A stretch of 36,759 bases of DNA. It comes from Branchiostoma floridae. Taxonomy: Eukaryota; Chordata; Leptocardii; Amphioxiformes; Branchiostomatidae. Shown here in pieces: positions 19,671 to 31,738 of the stretch. The stretch's first letter is position 1. Each line of letters opens with the position of its first letter. Under the pieces are notes generated by a model. That model did not search any database. It was not told where the DNA came from and was given only the letters and a program-made list of their open reading frames with translations. The position numbers were made by a program, and so were the translations under genes. The stretch lies in the NCBI RefSeq assembly GCF_000003815.2, contig NC_049990.1, positions 14,179,059 through 14,215,817 of the forward strand, read 5' to 3'.

Positions 19671-19832
19671 GCTTCCTATAATCTGCAGTCCATGCCACAG
19701 ACTGGTAGCGATACAGGAGCCCCAGCAGGAGGGAATGATTCTTACACTCTGCAGTCCATAACACAGGCTGGTAGCCATACACGAGCCCCAGCAGAAGGTA
19801 GTGCTTCGTACAGTCTGCAGTCCATGTTATAG
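19671..19832 (+). repeat. 66-bp coding-capable repeat (22-residue units)
   Basis: Two full 66-bp units (19671-19736, 19737-19802) and a partial third (19803-19832, ending in TAG). In one frame the units read ASYNLQSMPQTGSDTGAPAG, then DSYTLQSITQAGSHTRAPAE, then ASYSLQSML and a stop. The frame is open from 19593, and a possible acceptor (ctacag) lies at 19654. This could be the last exon of an unseen gene with a repeated Ser/Tyr-rich tail, or chance coding in a minisatellite. Confidence 0.4.
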
Positions 19833-20151
19833 TTGTTCTGGGTCGAAATACCCTCTCATGGACGTGTTACATTAACGTTTCTGAACTTACTTGACTGAAT
19901 AGCAATAAGAAAACAAGAAATTTATCCGAAACAGATCTCGTTTCACGAATGATATTTGTAAAAAAAATGCTTATGCTAAGCATTATGTCCTCAGGTTTTC
20001 ACATCGTACCATACCGTTTGTCACAGTGTTTTTGCATCACTGCTGAGTAAACACTTGCAATTCTGAAAGTCACAACACTGTGATAAATTTATGTATTTTT
20101 TTCTCTTCCTTTCTGACACCCCTTTTAGCCTCCATGTAGAGAGCGAATATG

Positions 20152-20546
20152 GACCTCACAGGTCAATGGGTTGGGTACAACACCAGTCAAAAAGTATTAA
20201 GGCACTTGCGGGGGAGATACACACAAGAAGCTGTAAAACAAATGACACAATGACAAAGTTCCTTCGCTGCGAGGAAGCAGGGAAGTTGATAGCGGGGCGA
20301 AAGTGGTGGCGTGGCTTCAAGAGGCGACACCCCACAAGAGCCGAAGATCCACTTTCAAGGGAGAGGCCAAGAATGTCTAGCCAAGCTGTCTTAGACAACT
20401 ACTTCAGCATATATGCACAAATTCTTGAAGAATACGGTCCAGGAAAAAAAGCCGCACCTGATTCACAACTGCGACGAAACCGGCATATGCATGCAAATGA
20501 ATCAATGAAGTGTGCTTGCATGTTAGGTCTTCGTGAAACAAGGTAG
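20152..20546 (+). pseudogene. Decayed pogo/Tigger-like transposase (copy B)
   Basis: Paralogous to 253-1023. It keeps 'KWWRGFKRRHPTRA', 'ERPRMSSQAVLDN' and 'EEYGPGKK', but one extra A in an A-run shifts the frame before the DDE Asp, so the 'NCDET' motif is only readable in another frame. The psq-like segment present in copy A (about 303-552) and the 3' part (about 880-1295 of copy A) are deleted. Non-functional. Confidence 0.7.
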
Positions 20547-21853
20547 CAGCGTAGTGGCAAATACATGGTAGCAGAACACAAATGCGTGATTCTCGGGGTT
20601 CTATGACAAAACAAAATTTTTGAAGGCTTATTAGAAATCCTTGTCTAAAAGGCAGCCGGATACAACATGTATTGCATGGTCAAGGAACGTCTCTATTGCG
20701 TAATTTAGATGGTGAAGGTATTCTATATCGTATATTTATGCGCCCCATTACGCCACTGACACTGTCATTAAGTGCGAGTCGGATGCATTATTTGACCTCC
20801 GCAGAGCGGCGTTAAAAAGTGGTCGTGAGAAGGCGATAAGCAGGCAGGATTCATTAAAGAATATTTTGTGTCTTGTACCCTAAACTAAAGCATATTTATT
20901 ATTAGTATTCCCTACTATATGTTTTTCGTGTCGATGCCAGTCTCCCCGTTGCGTCACCTATGACGACATCAGATACCTGTCTCACTGTCAGTCACGGCGA
21001 ACCAGCAGATAGGAAGGGCCCATCCGTTGGCTTACCTGACCACAGTCACGTGTATCTAAACCTTACAAGCTTCTGAGCCGATGACGCTACAGATGCCTTT
21101 GACAATTTTGAACGTCAAAAAAAAAATCAAGCGAACTTCAAGAAGGTGAATTGTGCAAAAGATCTAGATTTCCCTACCACACGCGCAAGTTAATAAGCTA
21201 TTAAATAAGCCTTCTAACATTAGTTAGGACGCATGTGTGACGACAGGAATTCTAGGTAACATGTCAAAGGGTAAGGCACAGAAAAAGTAAACAAACCCGT
21301 CTGGACGCTGTTATGCAAATCGAAACAATGGTCAAGACAATGACTTATTGAAGTTATTTTTTTATTTATTTACAATAGGAAAAGAGTTGAAAAAAAACTG
21401 CTATATGGTTGCATTGACAACCCTAATACATTGCTTCGGAAGTGTACATTCAAGTGGTTTCAAATTTGTTGAGAAGATTTATTTTGTTGAATATCACAAA
21501 CACACGGTACTAACCAGGCTCCTTGTACTCCCGGCACTGATTTTTTTAAGGGCAGCGAATTTAAGAATCCTGGTAGTAATCAGATACGACCTAGGGTTCA
21601 CCCCTCTTTTTACAATACTTACATTTAAGTTCAACCCAAATGGGTCTAAAAGATACTGACTGTGACCAGTTAAGCAATTCTCTCAAAGCATAATCCTTTG
21701 AATTTTGAAAAAAAAGTGTTGTTTTTTTAATGAGGCGGTTACAACGAGTGGCCTTCAATGGGCAATGTTTTTTTTTCTTTGATCATATTTACATAATGAG
21801 TCTGTGGGCTATAGAAGCAAGGCTATCGTGCCCAGTAAACATTTCAGCCCGGC
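20547..21853. other. Upstream flank of gene B, no gene recognised
   Basis: Aligns with 1296-2565 upstream of gene A with small indels. The open frame at 21348 is matched by a differently broken frame near 2110 and has no recognisable domain. No promoter element could be identified. Confidence 0.5.
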
Positions 21854-21987
21854 ATGGCGGGTTCATACAGACATTTGTGTGCTGTCTTGGCTCTCTGTAT
21901 TTTTGTCCAGACTTGTGGCCAACAGACGTCGTGTGGAGCTGCAAACAAGACAAGTACAGTCGCTACCGTTTACGTCTTTAATCAGCT
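21854..21987 (+). CDS. Gene B exon 1: signal peptide
   Basis: Same as gene A exon 1 except Val to Ala in the hydrophobic core (LCAVLALCIFVQTCG). Donor gtaagt at 21988, phase 2. Confidence 0.85.
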
Positions 21988-24900
21988 GTAAGTTTCATGT
22001 TGATATCTCTCTATTAATGTTCTATTTCTCTATCTATTGGTATGTGTAGCAATCTATATGGATATCTACAGGTCCATCTATTACATGAATTTATCGGTGG
22101 GTTAATTCTGCCTATCTATTTTATATACATAAATCAGTCAATCTATCTAATTGTATCTATCAATTTAATTTTGTTTTCAAACCAGTACATACATGTTGCT
22201 TCTGTTTCATTTTTTGTATATGTTTAACTACACTCCATTTTCGTTTTTACTCGTATAAACATTAGTGGTTGAGACCATACAAACTTGTTTTCTGTGGACG
22301 TTGTGAAGACTAGAAATTTTTAGATTAATAAAGAAGGCATTGATTTTTGCAGGCGTTGGCATGACCTTGTTGGGCTTATTCCACGCTCTCATGATTGGAA
22401 CTGGGTGGATCGTCTTCAAGAAGTTGATGGTCACCTAGAACATGTCTTACTGAAAGGCAAAAGGCAGCTGGAACGTACAGGAGACCTTGTCTCCCTCGTC
22501 GACGGTAAGCTTGTGATTTAAACAGTGTAAAATCTATTCCCATGTAGCTGTTGCAAAACTATTTGTTATAAGATGCTTTGGAAAAGAAATCTTTAAATGA
22601 CAGCTTTAAACAGCTTGCAATGAAGCTAGAAATGTGGACGAGTTGAGTGATTCCGATCCACAGTGAAAGCCTCGCATAAGCAGTCATTGTTTTATTTAAA
22701 ATAACCTAACGCAATCATTTACTAATATATATTTTTTTAAGTAAATCAGTCTATCCCCTAGTTTGATATACGTCACAACCGACTCCAAACATACGCGTTA
22801 TGATCGATGGCTTGTTCAATAAAGCAATCCACAGGTACATAAAGGTACTTTAAGGCTTCAATTTTTAGATGCCTATAATTCTAAAATTGCATGTCGTGCC
22901 TATACTGTAGTCGATACTATAGGTACAATATTACAAATATTTTCATTCTACTTTAAATATTAATATGGCATGCCCTGACTACAGACTTCATATCTACATA
23001 CTACCTAGGCCAACACATATGTAACGATATACAAAAGAGAGAATATATTGACTGAAACGTTCAGTTTGTATATTGTGTCAATATTTCATTCACGTCCATA
23101 TATCTCCATGCGTAGACTTTAGTCTAAACTGATATATCTTTGCCTTGTCACTGTTGCCATACATAGTACCATGTACAACTGTGGAGCAATTAAGTTCAGT
23201 CATTCATTCATTCATTTCTAGTGAATATGTTAATTCTTTTGCAGATATTACAAAGAATTCGCGTGCATTTGGACTGTTATAATTACAAGTTAGGTAGAAA
23301 CATGTCATCGTCATCATATAGCTGTTTATAGCATAGAAACAACTTATATAATAAGTATATTTTTACGTCCTTTATGAAGCTGTAGATAGAAAGGCTCCTA
23401 AACATCCGGATATCATTGTAGCTTTTAGAGTTTGTTTCGATACCTCTAATATATGAAAAAATTCCAAACATCATATTGAGAGTTGTTCTAAAACTGCAAT
23501 AAGTCACCTGAAGCTTAGGATTTTTTTCAAGGTTCGGTTACCTTTTTCCCGTGGCTGCCAACCAAATTCTCACATCGTGAAACTCATACAGTGAAAACAT
23601 CCTACTAAATGAGAAAGATTCCATCGGCGGCAAAGAGCTTAATCTGCCCTGAAGATATCCTAGTCAATGTACGGTAAGCTAGATAGCAGGTTACCTAAAA
23701 CTCCCCATTCCCCGGTAAAATTTCATTTTATTTAGAATCTTGATGGTAAATGATAAGGATTGTTATTCATGGACAGGTAGTTGCTTGGCCAATCCATGTG
23801 ATGCGAAGGCCTCCTGTACAAATACCCCCACTTCGGCTGCGAGCTGTTCCTGCAAAGCTGGCTATACGGGTGATGGTCTCATCAGTGGAACCGGGTGTTC
23901 AGGTGTTAAGTTTGTAAAGTTCATGTACAAGACCAGTATGTGGTTAATATTGATCTCTTTAAAAACACCTGATTTTCTCACTTTAAAGGTCACTGTTATC
24001 GATAGAAACAAACTGTTTCATGGTTTGTGTACAGGATAAAGGCACATATATTAACTATTTTACAGCTTTTATATTGACCAAACTTGATGCGATGCATTTC
24101 GAAACGTGTTCATTTGTTCTAGAGCCCTTCAACTTTGATAGATTACCCACAATGCCGAATGTTTTTTTTTCATGCACTTCAAACCGAGAATGATCTAGTT
24201 TCTATATCCGTTATGCCTGTCTGTGTTTTTTGCAGTCAACATAACCAAAGAACATCTGTGATGGTTATGGTGATGTTTAGAACGTAGGTAGGTGTTTGGA
24301 AGAAGAAGCTCCATGTAAATTTTAGGGCCCCTAGTATGCTGTTTTGATATTACAATAGAACGTCAGTTTTTAGTATCTTTTGAAGTGAGCGTGCTATGGT
24401 CTGGTTGTTTTGGTTTGTGGCAGATAACGTGTATTAGACGGAGGAAGTGGTGTATATTTGGGCCCTCTGTCAAGATGTTCTGGAACTGCAGGTGTAGTTT
24501 TGTCGAAATCTTCTAAGAAGAATTTCTGAACAAATTATAGACGGATTTCCATGATTTGGTAGGCAGGTAGCTTTGCCAAAAAAGAGCATAATGTAAACTA
24601 GAGTTCGTCGACCTTATACCTTCATGAAATATTTAGAACTTTGGCAAATTTTCATGCAAATGGCTAGCACATTTACTTGATTTATGCAATGGTGATGTTA
24701 ATCATTGACTAACATACACATGTCACAAGTATAAAATTTCCATCATTAATCATTAAGCGGTTTTGCAACTTTCGCATATGTTATGCAAAAGATTTCCTCA
24801 TTAGTATATCTGATATCTGATTATGTTCCATCTATCATAATTTACATGTGCTGCATTTATTGAAGTTCAGTTATTGAAAACGATGGGATTATGCAATTTC

Positions 24901-27900
24901 AACATTAATTATGCCAATAAAGTACTCATTTGCATGTATATCACTCTGAACATCTTTGCATAAGCTACCTGCATGCCAAAAATGATGTCAATCTGTCCTT
25001 CCTTTCTGCAGTTATCCTCTTTAGAATGTCTTGACAGAAATGCCCCTGTAGTTCCAAAAATAACTGTAAGGGGACTGAAACTTGCCCCACTTTGTCATGA
25101 CGCGAAAAGCTATCTACCACTTAAATGTCAAGACTATGTCATATCCGGGACAAGAGAACTGCTTCAAGATAGATTATTCTCATTAATTATGCGAATGTAT
25201 GCCTATTTTGCATATTTAATATCTAATTTGTAACAATATTGTCTAAAGTACCTACATACCAAAAATCATGAAAATTCGTTGTTCCCTTCTTGAGTTATCC
25301 ACTTCAGATGTTTTTGACAAAAACGCCCCTGCTATCCCAAACCTTGTTGCTAGGGTGCCAAAACTTATGTCATTATTTTTTAGCACAAGAGCTATCAAAT
25401 GCCAAAAAATTTGTGACCCTAGCTTGTTCAGAGCACGAGATAGCAAAACCGGAAATTGCTTTGCCGTACCAAGGGAAGCCGCAGGGGGCCCGAAATCTAA
25501 TCATTTCTTGATTTTATCACACCCAAGCAACACACTAAGTTTGAAACCAATCCATCCAGCCGTTCTTGGGGGTTTTTTTGTTGACAGACAGACAGATAGA
25601 CAGACAGACAAACGCTACTGAATATATTATCTCCATGACATTTTAGCAAACTGGGACTTGATTTTTATAAATACTAAGATTCCATATTTGCAAAATTTTC
25701 AATTATAGGACACAAATATATGAAGTGTATAGAGGGTGGAATATTAACAGAAACCAATTCTGCAAATAAGTTCCTAATTTGCATAGATCTGTGTCAAATG
25801 ATTAAATTATCAACATTGTGACACATGTAAGTTACTTAGTGTACATTACCAAGTATAATGTAGAAGAGGGAGCCATTTGCATATTCAGAATATTTGTTAG
25901 GGATATGAGGACTCATTACACTTGTTCACATTGTCCTTTTTAGACATAGATTCATGCTTGGCTAACCTGTGTCATGCCAAAGCTACCTGCAAAGATAACC
26001 CCGCTCCTGCCCTGGACGCGACTTGTACCTGTAGCCCTGGATATAGAGGAGATGGTCTCGTCAGTGGGACTGGATGTTCAGGTAAGTTTTATCGTTCTGC
26101 AAGGTCAACTATCAAACGTTTTCTTCAACATTCAATTTAGCTAATGTTACTGTCACAGTAGGGATCCTTGCAGCTTAACAGGTGCAATGTAGCAACCTCG
26201 AATTTAAAGTCATGGGTCCAGTAAAATAATGATGCTTCGGTCAATTTTTTTTTTAAATCGGGGCCCAGCTGGGGTGTATGCGAAAACGATAATTAAATTG
26301 TTTATCAAGGATAAACAAATTATTTTCATGAATATTTCTGTACAATATTTCTGATCGTTTTGTTGTCTTTTATATTTATCTATTTGCAAAATCATGCCCG
26401 AAGGCCAATTGCATGAACATGCTCAAGAGAAAACAAAATAACACTAATGTCTATACAGCAGTAGGTGCATCTACCAGTTAATTTGAATTCTTCTTAGAAG
26501 GCAATGGTTAGTGAACTATCCAAGACACTGCAAAATGAGTAGTAGGTGATGTCCTAGATTGTAAAAGCTGAATGAAATGATAGCGACTGTTTGGAATAAT
26601 CTGTTTCTATTTGGAATAATCTGTTATGTTTTATCTATTTCCAAAAGCTGCCCGATCGGGCCCTGGTTCAGAAAATGTCATGACCGTAGCATAACTGTGA
26701 TACCCCGGTTGATTCCTAGGAAGGGTAACTCGGGGGTACGCCCGTCTTTTGGAGGGGGTGTAAAGTTTGGTTCCTGTTCGACGAGGTGCCTCGAATGGGC
26801 TAGCAACCCCAAATATACTCAGTTAATGAAAGAGCAAGGGAACGTGAAGATCAATGTTAATTTTGAGCCCCAAAGTATGTGCAGCAACCAGTGTCATTGA
26901 CGAAAACTATTGGATAGTAGTTTAAACGTATGTACATTTTGGCGTATCTTATTTTCTGGATGTCTAACCTTCTTTGACGTTTGGAACTATATATGCACTA
27001 CATGGGTTAATGGAAACAAATGCCATTGTAATGAATTACAAAATTCTACTGTACATAGACATGGATGCCTGTTTGACTAACCAATGTGACGCAAAGGCTA
27101 CCTGCAAAGATAACCCCGCTCCTAGCCTAGGGGCAACTTGTACCTGTAACCTTGGATATACGGGGGATGGACTTGCAAAACGGCAAAAAGGCGCTTCTGG
27201 ATGTTCAGGTATTACTGTTACACCAGGATGATTTAATTATCAGTTCATGGAAATACATTTGCACATTTAAATGGTTAAAATATCTGTTAATGATAAATTC
27301 ATGATCGTGATTGGCAATTTACAGACATGAACTCCTGTTTGGATAACCCTTGTCACACCAAGGCCACCTGTACAGACAATCCTGCCCCTGCGCTGGACGC
27401 GACTTGTACCTGTTACCGTGGGTATACAGGAGATGGGCTTTCTAACGGTCGTGGATGTTTAGGTACATATTACGTTTCCCCTATTACAACGTAATATGAC
27501 GTAATTATAACGTAATTGGTTTGATTGTATTGCCCGGTACAACGGAAAACGGTTATTGTGAGAGAACGTCAAGTTGCGATACAAAAACCTAATGGCAAGT
27601 GCAGATACCAGAATAGTATCTGTTACGAGTGTGTTGGCAATAGCAACATCACTGAGATCAACATGACGTCATAAATGCCGTCATTCATATCTAAAATACC
27701 AGTTGGGCTCCGCCATTAAGCACCTTTAATTTAAAAATAAACCTTATATATGTATAATATATTTAGCAAATATGCTTAACCGTAATAGACTGGACACTTC
27801 CGTTCAAAGTTTTTTTTTTAATAAAAAACACCAGGTAAAAATACCTTATAAATTTCTTAAGAGATAATAAGCTAGTTCTTCTTGTTCTGGTCAATTGGCC

Positions 27901-30900
27901 GCTATCTTGTTTTTTTTCCGAAGACGTCATGATTAGCATAACTTATTCATTAATCATGAAATATATTCTAGATTACATAAGATTAAATTTGTGTACGAAA
28001 GTAGCAGAACTACATGTAGTAGTATAGTAAATGTGAAAATACATTGTTAGAATTGAAATTGTGCTTTTCATAAAAAATGCGCCAACAAACGGTTGCAATG
28101 ACAACACTAAAAAAAATTTGCAAGCTTTATGAAATTGTTGCCAACTAAATTTTAGAGGAACTTCCTCCAACCACTTCAATGCAAAAGGGTCCGAAGTCAA
28201 CGTTCGGGCCTTCCAGCAGGTATATTAAATTTCTCGTTTTCAGTGTAACTATAATCGACAGCAACAAACCCGAACATAGCTTTTGCATTGACCAAACTTG
28301 ATACCATGCATATCCTGGCATGTTTGATGAATAACAGTGTGTGACGCAAAAAGTCATCACACCTGTACATGCGCAGTCAAAACCGAGAATGAGCTTATCA
28401 TTCGCACTGTTCCCTATAGAAATGGATGCCTGCTTGGCTAACCCGTGTGACGCCAAAGCTACCTGCAAAGACAACCCCGCCCCTGCCCTGGACGCGACTT
28501 GTACCTGTAAAACTGGATACAATGGGGATGGTCTCGCCAGTGGGACTGGATGTTTAGGTATGTTTAAAAGACAACGCTATTCTGCTTTTAGCAACACACT
28601 ATTTGTCCTACATGTCACCATGAAAAGTCCTTATAGCTAAGCTGGTAAAATGTAGCAGCCTCGCAGTTGAGCCCCTTTGTCCATTAAATTGTCATGCTTC
28701 TGACTGATTTCTCAAGCATGACCTCTTTGGGTTCTTTGGCTTTGCGAAACAAACAAAAAAGCGTTTATCAAGGAATGTACACACATTATCCTTGAAAGTT
28801 AGATACACAACAATGAATCTTAAACTTGTTTCCACGTTCTGTGTGTATTATAATATTTTATATAATTATACTTATATTATAATTATTTCCTAGTCGAGCC
28901 CCGTCGTGGAAATGTGACCGTAGCATAACTGGGAGACCCTTGTTGCTTCCAAAGAATGGCCTCTCATCTAGGGGCTGCGCCCGTCTTTTGGAGAAGACTT
29001 AATTAAATGGGGTTCTCGTGTTCGACAAGGCTCCTCTAGCACATCAAAATGGTCGGACTCGAGCAACCCACCCACTTCAAAAATTTACTTTGCTATAATT
29101 AAGCATCAAGAAAAATTCCTCCCCTAGAAATCTAGTGCCAATATAATCTACAAGGTTCAGCATAAAAACCATACCTCTGTAATCAATGACCAAATTATAC
29201 TATATGTCCTTAGACACGGATGCTTGCTTGGCTAACCCATGTGACACGAAAGCTACCTGCAAAGATAACCCCGCCCCTGCCCAGGACGCGACCTGTACCT
29301 GTAGCCCTGGATATACGGGAGATGGACTTGCAAACTGGCTTGTCGGTGGTTCTAGTTGTTCAGGTATCATTTTTACATTAGGATGAATTAACTACACATT
29401 CTATTTTAAATGAAATACAAATTTTACAAGTCAATTGTTTACAGATTTGCTAAGGGTTGATCATAGATTTATATTCACTATTTTCAATTTACAGACATGG
29501 ACGCCTGCTTGGCTAAGCCTTGTCACACCAAGGCCACCTGTTCAGACAATTCTGCCCCTGCCCTGGACGCGACTTGTACATGTTACCCTGGGTATATAGG
29601 AGATGGGCTTGCCAATGGTAGTGGATGTTCAGGTACATTGTGTTACTTTCCACACGTTTAATGATATATACATATATAAATACCTGGCCAAAATTATCTC
29701 CACTATACTTGCGGCTATCAATGTGATCCATAACCACGCAACATTGGACTATACTGCCAAAAGTATTTACTTCACTGTTAAATAGAGTTCTTCTGTTTGA
29801 GAAATGCCACACCTTAAGTACGTTAAAACAGGTAAATCTATCGAACAAATTCATTCAGGATCATTATTGGTGTGACTGGATTAAAGCTCACAGTCCGGTC
29901 TTCGTTGATATCTTGAAAAGGTTATAAATATACATCTGGAGTAACGATTCTGCATCCTTCTAGGTGTTTGGTTGAAAAGGAAGTCGTCATGGGTTGTAGA
30001 CTCTGCCGGTCCACCGTGGGTGGACAACGGAGTGACACACGACGCCACAAAAGCCTTGGATGGGGACCAAGAAACGTTCTGGAACCCCATTGGTGCCGAA
30101 AAGTCCAACAATGACTGGTACATCGTTCTGGACCTCACAGTGCCCAAAACTCTGACCCGCATCGCAGGTATATTTGTACTTTTTTTGCTTTCTTTTCTTC
30201 TGGGATAGGAGTTCGAGCTCTAAACAGTACTAGTTTAAACTATAAACAGTTATAAGTTTTTATTACTTCTTATTCACAAGTATGAGTGTCTTGTCAAATT
30301 TTTCACTTGTATAATGCACATGTGGCGACAATAAATAGTTGTACACAACTTAAGTCCGACGTCACTTTGTCTTTGTCCATTTATTTGTATTTTTATGTGT
30401 TTTTTTTATTATTGTAAAAAAGTAAACAACCTCGGAGACACAACCCATGACATTGCAGCATTCAAGTTGCTGAAGTCGCAGGATGGGCTCACGTGGGAAC
30501 ACGTCGTGTCCGTTACTGACGTGGAGACAGGGACGGGCCGGCGTCAGGAGTTCGGCGGTTTCGAGGGAACAGCGCGGTACTGGAGGTTCGTGGTCACACA
30601 GACCCATTCGGGTTGGCAGCCATATCTCACAGAATTGTATCTCTACGGATTGTTATCAGGTAAAGGTGAAATCCTTCTTCACATATATAAATACTTTGTT
30701 CAAACGTCAAGTATCTATACATGTGGAGAATGAAATATTATTGGTGAAGAATGAAACTGAAACTGTTAGCAGCGACAACTTAGTGTTGCAGTATAAAGTG
30801 CACCGGTAAGAATTACACTGATGAAAGTGACAGAAGGTCACCGAAACATCAGTGGAAAAGAAACAAAAAAGCCTTGTTTTGTAACATATTAATATTGATG

Positions 30901-31654
30901 CAAGAAAGGTTTACAGTGGATAGTTGTGAAGGGGCTACGAACGTTTTGACTTACTTTCATTGTGACGTAAGGACGTTGGGTTATTTCTGATTGTTGCGTT
31001 ACGTATGCTGTGATTGGTAACCTGTTTCCGTGAATATTCATGTTTTGGCCACGTTCTCGTAGCAGGATGAATTTCCGATGATCTCATAAGTCTGCCTTTT
31101 TATGTCATGACTCCATAGACAATAAGGTAACTTGATGTACGGCTTAAACACTGGGAAACAGTAGCTTTGTTAGAAATGAAAATCGATGTAAAAATGACAG
31201 TGCAAATGACGGTCTTCTGACTCGGATAGGTGCAAATGTCGCCCTGGGGAAGACAGCGTTTCAAACAAGCTACCACAGTGGGACTAGCGGCAGCGTTGCA
31301 GTAGACGGGAACACCGCTACCGACTACTTTTCAGGTTCCTGTACACATACAGAAGGAGAGGCTAATCCAGCCTGGTGGGTGGATCTCGAGCAATCGTATG
31401 CGGTTGATAGGTACATATGTAACTAGTTTATTACATAGGCAAGCATGTTCATATTTCAGCAATTGTAGCAAATATGCCAAAAAATCAAATCCACTTACAC
31501 ATACGCGCACACAGAGACACAAACGCATAAAGGAAGAATGCTACATTTGGTTTACCTAGTCATTGTGGCCTCTTTTGATGATCCATTATTTTCTTTGATT
31601 GAACCAAAAACTGATTTCTGAAAATGTTCACAATATAGGTAGGCTGGACTTAAT

Positions 31655-31738
<84 letters not shown>

